A stretch of 64,000 nucleotides of DNA, from contig NZ_CP029194.1 of assembly GCF_008642375.1 (NCBI RefSeq), positions 2,666,001 through 2,730,000 on the forward strand. Reading direction: 5' to 3'. The stretch comes from Streptomyces venezuelae. Its GTDB lineage: Bacteria; Actinomycetota; Actinomycetes; Streptomycetales; Streptomycetaceae. Below the pieces are notes generated by a model that saw only the letters and a program-made list of their open reading frames with translations, ran no database searches and had not been told where the DNA came from. Position numbers and translations under genes: made by a program. Shown here piece by piece: positions 56,200-64,000 of this stretch (its first letter is position 1; each line of letters opens with the position of its first letter).

Positions 56200-57222
56200 A
56201 TGAATGCCTTCGACGCGGCACGGTCCCTGCTGCGCGCCTGCGGCGCGGACATCCTCCCCCACCCCGGCGGCACCCTTCTCGCCCACCTGGAGCGGGTCGC
56301 ATCCCGCCTGGCGGCGTGGGGCGCCCGGGAAGAACTGCGACTCGCGGGCCTCTGCCACGCCTTCTACGGTACGGACGGTTTCGCGAAAAGTCTGCTCCCC
56401 CTGTCCCGGCGCGACGAACTCGCCGCGGCGATCGGCCCGGAGGCCGAGGAGCTCGTGTACTTCTACGCGAGCTGCGACAGGGAATTCTCCTACCCGGGCC
56501 TGCCGGAATCCGACGGCCCGTTCCGGGACCGTTTCACGGGAGCGGTCTTCGTCCCGACGGGACGGCGGCGCGCCGATCTCGCGGAACTCACGGCGGCCAA
56601 CGAACTGGACGTGCTCCAGGAGAACGAAGAGCTCCGGACGCGGTACGGCGGCGCGCTGTCGCGCCTCTTCACCCGCTGGAGCCCCCTGCTCGGCGAAGCG
56701 GCCGCCGAGGCCGCCCGCGAGGTGCTGACGCTGCGGGGCGAGGAGCGGGAGGCGTTCCTGCGCGGTCTGGAGCCGGGAGACCTGCGTGTGGGCGTCGTCT
56801 CGAAGATCGCGGACTTCCACGTGACCTTCGTGGACCTGGGCGGGGTCGAGGGGATGATGAACATACCTGAGGTCTCCTGGCGGCCGTTCGACCTCCCGGG
56901 CGACGTGATCGCCGAAGGGCAGGAGCTCGTCTTCCAGGTGCTGGGCGTCGACGAGAGCCGGGACCGCGTCTTCCTCTCCCTCAAGGCCCTGGAGCCCGAC
57001 CCGATGGCTGCCTTCGCCCGCTCCGGCTTCGGCGGCGTCCGGACCGGCCGGGTCACCCGGCTCGTCCCCTTCGGCGCGCTCGTGCTGGTCGCCGACGGGG
57101 TGGAGGCGGTCGTCCACCGCGACGACCTCGACGCCCGGACGCCCCGGGAGGGCGACGAGCTGACCTTCGAGGTCACCGCGGTCAACCTGGTCACGCGACG
57201 GGTGCGGATCGCCCTGCGCTGA
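56200..57222 (+). CDS. DUF6817 and S1 RNA-binding domain protein
   Basis: 340 residues. The N-terminal 150 resemble DUF6817, an HD-like helical domain (HPGGTLLAHLERVASRLAAW, LAGLCHAFYGTDGF). The C-terminal part has two S1-like beta-barrels: about 195-265 (GDLRVGVVSKIADFHVTFVDLGG and RDRVFLSLKALEPDP) and about 270-340 (RTGRVTRLVPFGALVLVADGVEAVVHRDDL). Linking an HD-like domain to S1 repeats suggests action on RNA or ribosomes. ATG at 56200 has no Shine-Dalgarno. Divergent from the HelR-like gene. Confidence 0.75.
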   Translation: MNAFDAARSLLRACGADILPHPGGTLLAHLERVASRLAAWGAREELRLAGLCHAFYGTDGFAKSLLPLSRRDELAAAIGPEAEELVYFYASCDREFSYPGLPESDGPFRDRFTGAVFVPTGRRRADLAELTAANELDVLQENEELRTRYGGALSRLFTRWSPLLGEAAAEAAREVLTLRGEEREAFLRGLEPGDLRVGVVSKIADFHVTFVDLGGVEGMMNIPEVSWRPFDLPGDVIAEGQELVFQVLGVDESRDRVFLSLKALEPDPMAAFARSGFGGVRTGRVTRLVPFGALVLVADGVEAVVHRDDLDARTPREGDELTFEVTAVNLVTRRVRIALR

Positions 57223-57270
57223 CGGCCGGCGACAGGCCGCGCGAGCCCGGCATGATCCGAAAGACAGGCT

Positions 57271-57606
57271 TCAGATCACGTCCTCCAGCTCCGCCAGGAG
57301 GCGGCGCTTCGGGCGGGCCCCGACCAGGGACTTCACCGGCTCGCCCGCGCGGAAGACCATGAGGGTCGGGGTCCCGAGCACCCCGTACTTCACCGTGGTC
57401 TCCGGATTGCGGTCGACGTCGATCTCGACGATCCGCAGCCGCTCCGCCTCCTCGGCGGCGATCGCGGCGAGCACCGGCTTCAGCTGCCGGCACGGCCCGC
57501 ACCACTCCGCGGTGAACTTCACCAGGACCGGCAGTCCGGCCCCCAGCACCTCCGCGCCGAAGTCCGCGTCCGTGACCTCGCCCACGCCCTCGTCGTACGT
57601 CGTCAT
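57271..57606 (-). CDS. Thioredoxin
   Basis: 111 residues. Active site FTAEWCGPCRQLKP, cis-proline in GVLGTPTLMVF and a C-terminal helix. ATG at 57606 has GGAGGGG eight bases upstream; GTG at 57615 overlaps the MerR stop (GTGA) but is too close to that site. It is co-transcribed with the MerR regulator, so a thiol- or metal-responsive switch is likely. Confidence 0.93.
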   Translation of the reverse strand: MTTYDEGVGEVTDADFGAEVLGAGLPVLVKFTAEWCGPCRQLKPVLAAIAAEEAERLRIVEIDVDRNPETTVKYGVLGTPTLMVFRAGEPVKSLVGARPKRRLLAELEDVI

Positions 57607-57611
57607 CCCCG

Positions 57612-58022
57612 TCACCCCTCCGTGTCCGTCACCGTGTCCAGTTCGCACCGGGGCTCCGGGCCGTGCGGCAGTTCCGCCTCGGCGCGCAGCAACTGGGCGC
57701 CCACCTGGGCGCGTACCGCCTGGAGCCGCTCGATCAGGCCGTCCAGTTCGGCGACCTTCCGCCGGTAGACGGCGATCGAGGCGGGGCAGGCGTCACCCGC
57801 CGGGTGCCCCGCGCGCAGGCAGTCGACGAACGGCCGCGTCTCCTCCAGCTCGAACCCGAAGTCCTGAAGGGTCCTGATCTGCTGGAGGAGCCGCAGGTCG
57901 TCCTCGTCGTACGTGCGGTACCCCTGCTCCGTGCGCCGTGCGGTCAGGAGGCCGCGGGACTCGTAGTACCGCAGAGTCCGCGTGGTGGTTCCCGCCCGTT
58001 CGGCCAGTTCTCCGATGCGCAT
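57612..58022 (-). CDS. MerR-family transcriptional regulator
   Basis: 136 residues. MerR helix-turn-helix and wing MRIGELAERAGTTTRTLRYYESRGLL and RTEQGYRTYDEDDL, a dimerisation helix, and two cysteines in DCLRAGHPAGDACP as possible sensor residues. The ATG at 58022 has no room for a ribosome binding site: the predicted transcript begins at the start codon. The promoter has the MerR-type 19-bp spacer with a palindrome inside it. Autoregulation together with thioredoxin is expected. Confidence 0.9.
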   Translation of the reverse strand: MRIGELAERAGTTTRTLRYYESRGLLTARRTEQGYRTYDEDDLRLLQQIRTLQDFGFELEETRPFVDCLRAGHPAGDACPASIAVYRRKVAELDGLIERLQAVRAQVGAQLLRAEAELPHGPEPRCELDTVTDTEG

Positions 58023-58029
58023 GTCCTCG

Positions 58030-58060
58030 AACGTAAGCCTTGACGCCGACGTCAAGGCAA
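58030..58060 (-). promoter_or_regulatory. MerR-type promoter with operator palindrome
   Basis: GCCTTGACG (58037-58045) and CGTCAAGGC (58050-58058) form a perfect 9-bp dyad with loop CCGA. On the minus strand TTGCCT (-35) and TACGTT (-10) are separated by 19 bp and flank the dyad, the stretched spacing MerR activators act on. The -10 ends seven bases before the MerR start codon. Confidence 0.65.
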
Positions 58061-58078
58061 GAGGGAAGGAGAGGGGCC

Positions 58079-58594
58079 TCAGCGGGGAAGCAGGGGCTTC
58101 CGCTCCACCGGCGACGACAGCACGACCGAGGTCGTGGTCCGGCCGAGCGCCGAGGTCTGCTCCAGGACCTCTTCGAGGTGGACGGTGTCGGTGACGGCGA
58201 CCTTGAGGATCCAGCAGTCCTCGCCCACCACGTGGTGGACCTCCAGGACCTCGGGGCGCGCGGTGAGCTCCAGGGTGCGCGGGTGCTTCAGGGTGTAGCC
58301 GCCGTGCGGGTTCACGCGGATGAAGGCCTGGATGCCGTAGCCGAGCCGGGCCGGGGAGACATGGGCGCCGTAGCCCGTGACCGCCCCGCTCGCCTCCAGC
58401 CGGCGGACCCGCTCGGTGACGGCCGCGGGGCTGAGCCGGACGCGGCGGCCGAGCTCGCTGAGCTTGATCCGGCCGTCGGTCTGCAGGAGGTCCAGGATCT
58501 GCCGGTCGACGGTGTCGAAAGCGGCCGCCGTGAAATTGTCGGCGGCCGGGCGCGCGGACCGTGGTTCCTTCGGTGCGGCGGCCAGGACTCCCAT
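58079..58594 (-). CDS. Lrp/AsnC-family transcriptional regulator
   Basis: 171 residues. After a 33-residue N-terminal extension, the Lrp helix-turn-helix AAFDTVDRQILDLLQTDGRIKLSELGRRV with AAVTERVRRLEASG, then the RAM ligand domain (VHHVVGEDCWILKVAVTD). Regulates amino-acid genes in its family. ATG at 58594 follows AAGGGGG. Divergent from an epimerase gene; 67 bases lie between the starts. Confidence 0.92.
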   Translation of the reverse strand: MGVLAAAPKEPRSARPAADNFTAAAFDTVDRQILDLLQTDGRIKLSELGRRVRLSPAAVTERVRRLEASGAVTGYGAHVSPARLGYGIQAFIRVNPHGGYTLKHPRTLELTARPEVLEVHHVVGEDCWILKVAVTDTVHLEEVLEQTSALGRTTTSVVLSSPVERKPLLPR

Positions 58595-58661
58595 GATTCC
58601 CCCTTCAGGCAGCGAGCGCACAACGTAACACTTGTCCTGCGGATCAAGGGAGTTGAGAGCG

Positions 58662-59591
58662 TTGGACATTCTGGTCATCGGCGGGAACCGCTATTTCGGA
58701 AAGCGGCTCATCGCGCTGTTGCGGAAATTCGGGCACCGGGTCGCGGTGCTCAATCGGGGTTCTTCCGGTGCCCCCGGGGGAATCGAACACCTCGTGGCCG
58801 ACCGGGACGACGAGGCCGCGCTGGAATCGGTTCTGGCGGGCCGTTCCTTCGACGTCGTCGTGGACCAGGTCTGCTACACCCCGCGCCAGGCGGAGATCGC
58901 CCGGCGGGTGTTCGGGACGCGTGCCCGGCGCTATGTGATGACGTCGACGGTGGAGGTGTACGGGTACGAGGACACGGCCGTGCCGGTCGCCGAGTCCGCC
59001 CTCGACCTGGCTTCGGTCACCGTGGACACGGGTCTGGCCTGGGAGGACCCGGAGTTCCGCGAGGAGCACTACGGGGAGGGGAAGCGGCAGGCCGAGGCGG
59101 TGTTCGCGGCGGCCGGCTCGCCCTTCGCCTGGACCTCGGTGCGGGTCACCCATGTGCTGGGCGGCGAGGACGACTTCACGGGCCGGATCGACCACTACGC
59201 GCGCCGGATCCGGGCGGGCGAGCCGATCGCCGTGCCGGCGGTCAACCATCCGGCGACCTATGTGTACGTGGAGGAGATCGCCGCGTTTCTCGCCTGGGCG
59301 GTCGAGGCGGAATTCACCGGGCCGGTGAACGCCCATTCCCACGGCCTGCTCTCCACCGCCGACATCTGCGCGGAGATCGAGAAGCTGACGGGCGGCCGGA
59401 CGGTCTTCCACGAGGTGGAGGTCGGCCGGGTCTCGCCCTTCTCCTTCGCGCGCTCGTACGGGATGGACAACTCCCGTGCCACGGCGCTCGGCTATTCCTT
59501 CCGGCACAGCGCCGAGTGGCTTCCGCGCGCGGTGTCCGAGACGGTCGGGGCGATGCGCTTCGAGGCGACGGACCGCGGGGCGGTGAACTGA
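58662..59591 (+). CDS. NAD-dependent epimerase/dehydratase family protein
   Basis: 309 residues, extended short-chain dehydrogenase. Motif ILVIGGNRYFGKRLIALLRKFG, then VVDQVCYTPRQAEIARRV, and VTSTVEVYG-type region MTSTVEVYGYED. A C-terminal substrate domain ends GYSFRHSAEWLPRAV. The YxxxK motif is not obvious. Close to CSP41 or isoflavone reductase-like proteins. TTG at 58662 has AAGGGAG nine bases upstream. Its stop overlaps the next start (TGATG). Confidence 0.8.
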   Translation: MDILVIGGNRYFGKRLIALLRKFGHRVAVLNRGSSGAPGGIEHLVADRDDEAALESVLAGRSFDVVVDQVCYTPRQAEIARRVFGTRARRYVMTSTVEVYGYEDTAVPVAESALDLASVTVDTGLAWEDPEFREEHYGEGKRQAEAVFAAAGSPFAWTSVRVTHVLGGEDDFTGRIDHYARRIRAGEPIAVPAVNHPATYVYVEEIAAFLAWAVEAEFTGPVNAHSHGLLSTADICAEIEKLTGGRTVFHEVEVGRVSPFSFARSYGMDNSRATALGYSFRHSAEWLPRAVSETVGAMRFEATDRGAVN

Positions 59592-60484
59592 TGCGGCTCA
59601 GGACGCTGGGGGACGTACGGGTCGGGGCGGTCGGCCTCGGCACGATGCCGCTCTCCATCGAGGGCCGGCCGGACGAGGCCCGGGCGGTGGCGACCGTGCA
59701 CGCGGCCCTGGACGCGGGCGTGACCCTCCTCGACACCGCCGACTCCTACCACCCGCCGGACGGCGCGCCCGGCGAGGGCGAGCTGCTCGTGTCGCGGGCC
59801 CTGGCCTCGTACGGGGGCCGCACGGACGACGTCCTCGTGGCGACGAAGGGCGGGCGGGGCCGGACGGCGGACGGCGGCTGGACCGTGGACGGGCGGCCCG
59901 CGCATCTGCGGCGGGCGGCGGAGGCCTCGGCCCGGCGGCTCGGCGGTACGCCGATCGGCCTGTACCAGCTGCACAAGCCGGACCCGGCCGTCCCCTACGC
60001 CGAATCACTGGGCGCGGTACGGGAGTTGCTCGACGCCGGCACGGTCAGGCTGGCCGGGATCTCCAATGTGGACTCGGAGCGGATCCTGCTGGCCCGCGAG
60101 ATCCTGGGCGACCGGCTGGTCTCCGTGCAGAACCGCTACTCGCCGGCGGTCCGGGAGAGCGAGGCGGAGCTGCGGCTCTGCGCGGAGCTCGGTCTCGCCT
60201 TCATGCCGTGGAGTCCGCTGGGCGGGATCTCGCGCAGCTCGCTCGACGGGGCGTCCGCCCAGGAGGCGGACCCGGAGTTCGGGGGCTTCCACCGGGTGGC
60301 GCGGGAGCGGGGGGTCAGTCCGCAGCGGGTGGCTCTGGCCTGGCTGCTCGCCCGGTCGGAGACGGTGCTGCCGATCCCGGGCGCGAGCCGGCCGGAGACG
60401 GTACGGGACTCGGCCGCGGCGGCCGGTCTCGACCTGGGGGCGGAGGAGCTGGCGCTGCTGGACGGCCGTCCCGGCGGCGCCTGA
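59591..60484 (+). CDS. Aldo/keto reductase
   Basis: 297 residues. The catalytic tetrad is visible: Asp in TLLDTADSY, Tyr in the same motif, Lys in VATKGG and His in LYQLHKPD. NADP-binding site near LPIPGASRPETV. It reduces an aldehyde or ketone; the substrate is unknown. One-base overlap with the epimerase gene, so the two enzymes likely act on one substrate, perhaps a sugar, under the divergent Lrp regulator. Confidence 0.92.
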   Translation: MRLRTLGDVRVGAVGLGTMPLSIEGRPDEARAVATVHAALDAGVTLLDTADSYHPPDGAPGEGELLVSRALASYGGRTDDVLVATKGGRGRTADGGWTVDGRPAHLRRAAEASARRLGGTPIGLYQLHKPDPAVPYAESLGAVRELLDAGTVRLAGISNVDSERILLAREILGDRLVSVQNRYSPAVRESEAELRLCAELGLAFMPWSPLGGISRSSLDGASAQEADPEFGGFHRVARERGVSPQRVALAWLLARSETVLPIPGASRPETVRDSAAAAGLDLGAEELALLDGRPGGA

Positions 60485-60508
60485 GCGCCGGCCCCACCGG
60501 CCGTGTGT

Positions 60509-60556
60509 TCCGTACAGCCGCACGCTCCGTACGGCCGCACGCTCCGTACGGCCGCG
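60509..60556. repeat. 17-bp tandem repeats
   Basis: TCCGTACAGCCGCACGC (60509-60525), TCCGTACGGCCGCACGC (60526-60542) and a partial third copy (60543-60556), between the aldo/keto reductase and the symporter gene. No function is evident. Confidence 0.75.
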
Positions 60557-60638
60557 TCCTCCCGGGGCCCGGATCCGGCTCAAGGCCCGGGATCCGGAAG
60601 GACGCGACCCCCCGTCGGGGTACATGGGGGCGTCCGGG

Positions 60639-61991
60639 TCAGACGCCCGCTCGGGCCTTCTCCTCGCCGTCCTCGACCCGCTGGTCCGGGACCGGCGCGG
60701 GGGCGTGGTCGTCGACGAGGGTCTTCTCGTCGAAGGGGATGTGCCCGGCGAGGACCTCCGCGACCCTCGCTTTGTCGATCTCCTTGGTCCAGGTGCCGAC
60801 GAGGACCGTGGCGACGGCGTTGCCCGCGAAGTTGGTGAGGGCGCGGGCCTCGCTCATGAAGCGGTCGATGCCGACGATCAGGCCCACCCCGTCGACCAGT
60901 TCGGGCCGGTGGGACTGGAGGCCGCCCGCGAGGGTCGCGAGGCCCGCGCCGGTGACGCCCGCCGCGCCCTTCGAGGCGATGATCATGAAGACGAGGAGCG
61001 AGATCTGCTCGGCGACCGAGAGCGGGTCGCCCATCGCCTCGGCGACGAAGAGCGAGGCCATCGTGAGGTAGATCGCGGTGCCGTCGAGGTTGAAGGAGTA
61101 GCCGGTCGGGACGGTGATGCCGACGACCGGCTTGCTGACGCCCAGGTGCTCCATCTTCGCGATGAGCCGCGGCAGCGCGGACTCCGAGGAGGAGGTGGAG
61201 AGGATCAGCAGGAACTCGCGGCCCAGGTACCTCAGCAGGGTCCAGATGTTGATCCCGGCGACCAGACGCAGGATCGCGCCCAGCACGACGAAGACGAAGA
61301 GCCCGCAGGTCAGGTAGAAGCCGATCATGATGACGGCGAGCGACTTGAGCGCGGCGGCGCCGGTCGCGCCGACGACGGCGGCGATCGCACCGAACGCGCC
61401 GACCGGGGCGACCCACATGATCATGCCGAGGATGCGGAAGACGAGCCGCTGGATGTGGCCGATCCCGCGCAGCACCGGCTCGCCGGCGGCGCCCATCGCC
61501 TGGAGCGCGAAGCCCGCGAGCAGCGCGACGAGGAGCGTCTGCAGGACCTCGCCCTCGGTGAAGGCGGAGACGAAGGTGGTCGGGATGATCCCGAGCAGGA
61601 AGTCCGGTGTGGACTCGCCGCCGCCCTCGGCCTGCTTCGCGCCGGCCTCGGCGATCTCCTTGGTGAGGTGGAGGCCCGAGCCGGGCTCCAGGAGGTTGCC
61701 GACGAGCAGACCGATCGCGAGTGCGACGGTCGACATCACGAGGAAGTAGCCGAGGGCGAGGCCGCCCACCGCGCCGACCTTCGCGGCCTTCCGGACCGAT
61801 CCGACGCCGAGGACGATCGTGCAGAAGATGATCGGCGAGATCATCATCTTGATCAGATTGACGAAGCCGGTGCCCAGCGGCTTCAGCTCGACGGCGACGC
61901 CCGGCGCCAGGAAGCCGACGGCGATGCCGAGCAGGACGGCGCCGATGACGGCCAGATACAGATAGTGGGTACGGTCCCGTCGTGCGGCCAC
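60639..61991 (-). CDS. Dicarboxylate/amino acid:cation symporter
   Basis: 450 residues, DAACS family (DctA/GltP). Eight membrane helices and two hairpins. Motifs: STSSSESALPRLIAKMEHLGV (HP1), VVGITVPTGYSFNLDGTAIYLTM (helix 7), ASKGAAGVTGAGLATLAGGL (HP2) and DRFMSEARALTNFAGNAVA (helix 8). The Asn/Asp ligands of C4-dicarboxylate carriers are in place. GTG at 61991 has GAGGAGG five bases upstream and is preferred to ATG at 62048. Divergent from a CitA-type kinase that probably controls it. Confidence 0.95.
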   Translation of the reverse strand: MAARRDRTHYLYLAVIGAVLLGIAVGFLAPGVAVELKPLGTGFVNLIKMMISPIIFCTIVLGVGSVRKAAKVGAVGGLALGYFLVMSTVALAIGLLVGNLLEPGSGLHLTKEIAEAGAKQAEGGGESTPDFLLGIIPTTFVSAFTEGEVLQTLLVALLAGFALQAMGAAGEPVLRGIGHIQRLVFRILGMIMWVAPVGAFGAIAAVVGATGAAALKSLAVIMIGFYLTCGLFVFVVLGAILRLVAGINIWTLLRYLGREFLLILSTSSSESALPRLIAKMEHLGVSKPVVGITVPTGYSFNLDGTAIYLTMASLFVAEAMGDPLSVAEQISLLVFMIIASKGAAGVTGAGLATLAGGLQSHRPELVDGVGLIVGIDRFMSEARALTNFAGNAVATVLVGTWTKEIDKARVAEVLAGHIPFDEKTLVDDHAPAPVPDQRVEDGEEKARAGV

Positions 61992-62054
61992 GGGGTCCTC
62001 CTCGCGCTGATGGGTGTCCACGTCCCGGTGGACTCCGCGACTATCCATCAGCCT

Positions 62055-62068
62055 GTGACCGGGGTCAC
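62055..62068. promoter_or_regulatory. Palindrome between symporter and sensor kinase
   Basis: GTGACC-GG-GGTCAC, perfect 6-bp arms, in the 231-base region between the divergent starts. Candidate site for the CitB-like regulator encoded at the window end. Confidence 0.45.
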
Positions 62069-62222
62069 GGTTACGTTCGTTTCGTTCACGACCGGAACAT
62101 CACGTCCGCCCGGGGAGGCGGTCGGGAGCGCCGCCGGGAGCGCTGCCTGGAGCGCCCCCGGGAAGAGAACGATTCGGGAACGCAATGACCCGGCGCAAAT
62201 TCCGCCGTGCACACTTACCCGC

Positions 62223-63875
62223 ATGCGCCTCCCCCGTCCCCGCCCCCGCAGCCTGGCCGGCCAGCTCTTCGCGATGCAGGTCGTGCTCGTGGCCCTCGTC
62301 GTGGCGGGCTGCGCGGTCTTCGCGTACGTCACGGACCTGGCCCAGGCCGAGGAGACGGCGCGGCGCCAGTCCACCGCGACCGCCGCGGCCGTCGCCCACT
62401 CCCCCTCCGTGGTGGCCGCGGCCCGCTCGGCCGACCCGTCGGCGGTGCTCCAGCCGTACACGGAGTCGCTGCGCCGGCACGCGGACGTCGCCTTCGTGGT
62501 GATCATGGCGCCGGACGGGACGCGCTGGACGCATCCGGAGCCGGACCAGATCGGGCGTACGTACCTCGGTCACATCGAGGAGGCGGTGCGGGGACGGACC
62601 TTCTCCGAGACGCACCTGGGGGTGCTCGGCCCGTCCGTGCGGACGGTGGCCCCCGTCCACGACGAGGACGGCCGGGTCGTCGCGCTCGTCAGCGCGGGCA
62701 TCACGATCGAGCGGATCAGCGAGCAGGTACGGGAGCAGGTCACCGCCCTCTTCGGCATGGCGGGCGCGGCGCTCGCGCTGGGCGGCGCGGGGACGTACGT
62801 CGTCAACGCCCGGCTGCGCCGCCACACGCACGGCATGAACGCGGCCGAGCTGAGCCGGATGCACGACTACCACGAGGCCGCGCTGCACGCCGTGCGGGAA
62901 GGTCTCGTGATGCTCGACGGGCGGCGGCGGATCGCCCTCATCAACGACGGGGCACGGGAGTTGCTCGGTCTGGACGAGGGCGTCATCGGCCGCCCGGCCG
63001 CCGAACTCGGCCTGCCCGCGCCGCTGACGGGCGCGCTGCTCTCCTCCGAGCCACGGGTCGACGAGACCCATCTGACGGCCGACCGGGTGCTCGTGGTCAG
63101 CACCCGTCCGGTGGTGGGCGGGGAGCGGCGCGGCACGGTCGTCACGCTCCGCGATCGCACGGAACTCCAGGCGCTGTCCGGGGAGTTGGACTCCGAGCGG
63201 GGGTTCACGCAGGCGCTCCGCTCCCAGGCGCACGAGGCGGCGAACCGGCTGCACACCGTCGTCTCGCTCATCGAGCTGGGCCGGGTGGCGGAGGCGGTGG
63301 AGTTCGCCACGGCGGAGCTGGAGCTCGCGCAGGCGCTCACCGACCGGGTCGTCGACGCGGTCGGTGAGCCGGTGCTCGCGGCGCTGCTGCTCGGCAAGGC
63401 GGCGCAGGCCAACGAGCGGGGCGTGGAGCTGGTGCTGACCGAGGACAGCCGGATCGACGACGGCCGGGTGCCGGCGGCCGTGCCCTCCCGCGACCTGGTC
63501 ACGATCCTGGGCAACCTCATCGACAACGCCGTGGAGGCGGTGGGCGGGACCCCGCACGCGCGCGTGCGGGTCACGGTCGCTGCCCGCGCGGGCGACGGCG
63601 AGCTGCTGCTGCGGGTCGGGGACAACGGCCCCGGTGTCCGTCCGGCCGACCGGGACGCGGTCCTGAGCCGGGGCTGGACGACCCGCGGCCCGGGCCGCGG
63701 TCTCGGCCTCGCGCTGGTGGGCCAGGCGGTCTCGCGCGCCTCGGGCACCCTGGAGCTGACGGACGCGACGGAGGGCGGCGCGGAGTTCACCGTACGACTG
63801 CCACTGCCGAGGGAGGGCGGTGCGGGCAAGGCCGCCATGACCGCCGCCGCGGCCCGGGTGGAGGTGACCCCGTGA
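62223..63875 (+). CDS. CitA/DcuS-type sensor histidine kinase
   Basis: 550 residues. Membrane segment 1 (about 14-38), an extracytoplasmic Cache/PAS-like sensor (about 40-175, GLVGPSVRTVAP-like LGVLGPSVRTVAPV and ALVSAGIT), membrane segment 2 (about 182-202), a cytoplasmic PAS (215-320), H-box LRSQAHEAANRLHTVVSLI, N-box NLIDNAVEAVGG and GRGLGLALVGQ. The family senses citrate or C4-dicarboxylates. ATG at 62223 has no Shine-Dalgarno; CACACT lies seven bases before it. Its stop overlaps the regulator start (GTGA). Confidence 0.93.
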   Translation: MRLPRPRPRSLAGQLFAMQVVLVALVVAGCAVFAYVTDLAQAEETARRQSTATAAAVAHSPSVVAAARSADPSAVLQPYTESLRRHADVAFVVIMAPDGTRWTHPEPDQIGRTYLGHIEEAVRGRTFSETHLGVLGPSVRTVAPVHDEDGRVVALVSAGITIERISEQVREQVTALFGMAGAALALGGAGTYVVNARLRRHTHGMNAAELSRMHDYHEAALHAVREGLVMLDGRRRIALINDGARELLGLDEGVIGRPAAELGLPAPLTGALLSSEPRVDETHLTADRVLVVSTRPVVGGERRGTVVTLRDRTELQALSGELDSERGFTQALRSQAHEAANRLHTVVSLIELGRVAEAVEFATAELELAQALTDRVVDAVGEPVLAALLLGKAAQANERGVELVLTEDSRIDDGRVPAAVPSRDLVTILGNLIDNAVEAVGGTPHARVRVTVAARAGDGELLLRVGDNGPGVRPADRDAVLSRGWTTRGPGRGLGLALVGQAVSRASGTLELTDATEGGAEFTVRLPLPREGGAGKAAMTAAAARVEVTP

Positions 63876-64000
63876 GTACGCGTCCCCTCCGTGTCCTCGT
63901 CGTCGAGGACGACCCCGTCGCCGCCGACGCCCACGCGCTCTACGCCGGGCGGGTCGAGGGCTTCACCGTCGTCGGCGTCGCCCACTCCCGGGCCGCCGCC
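63872..64000 (+). CDS. Response regulator, CitB/DcuR type (3' end beyond window)
   Basis: 43 codons visible from GTG 63872. LRVLVVEDDPVAADAHALY is the start of a receiver domain with its acidic Glu-Asp-Asp triad. Coupled to the kinase gene by a 4-base overlap. Expected to be a CitB-like regulator of the divergent dicarboxylate symporter. Confidence 0.88.
   Translation, partial: MSTRPLRVLVVEDDPVAADAHALYAGRVEGFTVVGVAHSRAAA

Overview
The window is chromosomal DNA of a Streptomyces or very close actinomycete. GC content is very high, third codon positions are almost all G or C, and GTG and TTG starts are common. The gene content is also typical: a gcvT-gcvH-glyA-sdaA run behind a glycine riboswitch, paired YkuD L,D-transpeptidase lipoproteins, a stand-alone EF-hand protein and the GlgE pathway genes. 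From memory the backbone matches the SCO5436-SCO5477 neighbourhood of S. coelicolor, read backwards; this was not checked by alignment. No tRNA, rRNA, CRISPR array, transposase or integrase was seen.

Layout. 1-3.7 kb: end of an oligopeptide ABC permease, two tandem SseB-family genes and a P-loop ATPase, all on minus. 3.8-8.5 kb: palindromes, a tandem glycine riboswitch and gcvT, gcvH, glyA, sdaA (plus), which cleave glycine, interconvert glycine and serine, and deaminate serine to pyruvate. 8.6-13.7 kb: a lipoprotein, a membrane protein, a CopD-like protein, an EF-hand protein, a remnant of a lost gene, a YncE-like beta-propeller lipoprotein and a frameshifted polysaccharide deacetylase. 13.9-16.8 kb: a candidate small RNA, an anti-sigma-like ATPase, an enoyl-CoA hydratase and the first L,D-transpeptidase. 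17-20.6 kb: the second L,D-transpeptidase and, divergently, glgX.

20.6-24.2 kb (minus): a translationally coupled four-gene operon of ABC ATPase, ABC permease, histidine kinase and LuxR-type regulator. 24.3-28 kb (plus): an asymmetric heterodimeric ABC exporter. 28.2-30.7 kb: a 14-TM MFS exporter facing a GntR-TetR hybrid regulator. 31-33 kb: a secreted thermolysin-family protease with a P domain. 33-35.3 kb: a second NarL-type two-component pair, whose kinase has an unusual C-terminal membrane segment.

35.3-53.8 kb: glycogen and alpha-glucan metabolism. glgP (minus) faces glgE-treS-mak-glgB (plus). Between them lies about 7.8 kb of accessory genes: a PhzS-like flavin monooxygenase, a PrnB-family (DUF1864) haem protein of the indoleamine/tryptophan dioxygenase superfamily, an MFS exporter, an HpaB-like flavin monooxygenase, an AraC regulator and an NmrA-like NAD(P)-binding protein. 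The four enzyme and exporter genes look like one operon. Its promoter region carries two 9-bp direct repeats 21 bp apart just upstream of a possible -35 element, as expected for an AraC activator site. This combination is the best candidate here for an undescribed system, possibly modification of tryptophan or another aromatic compound followed by export.

53.8-64 kb: a HelD/HelR-type RNA polymerase-associated ATPase, a DUF6817-S1 protein, thioredoxin with its MerR regulator, an Lrp/AsnC regulator, an epimerase-aldo/keto reductase pair, a dicarboxylate symporter and a divergent CitA-type kinase whose response regulator runs off the window. Several genes lack a Shine-Dalgarno sequence and have a -10-like hexamer 6-8 bases before the start codon, which suggests leaderless mRNAs.
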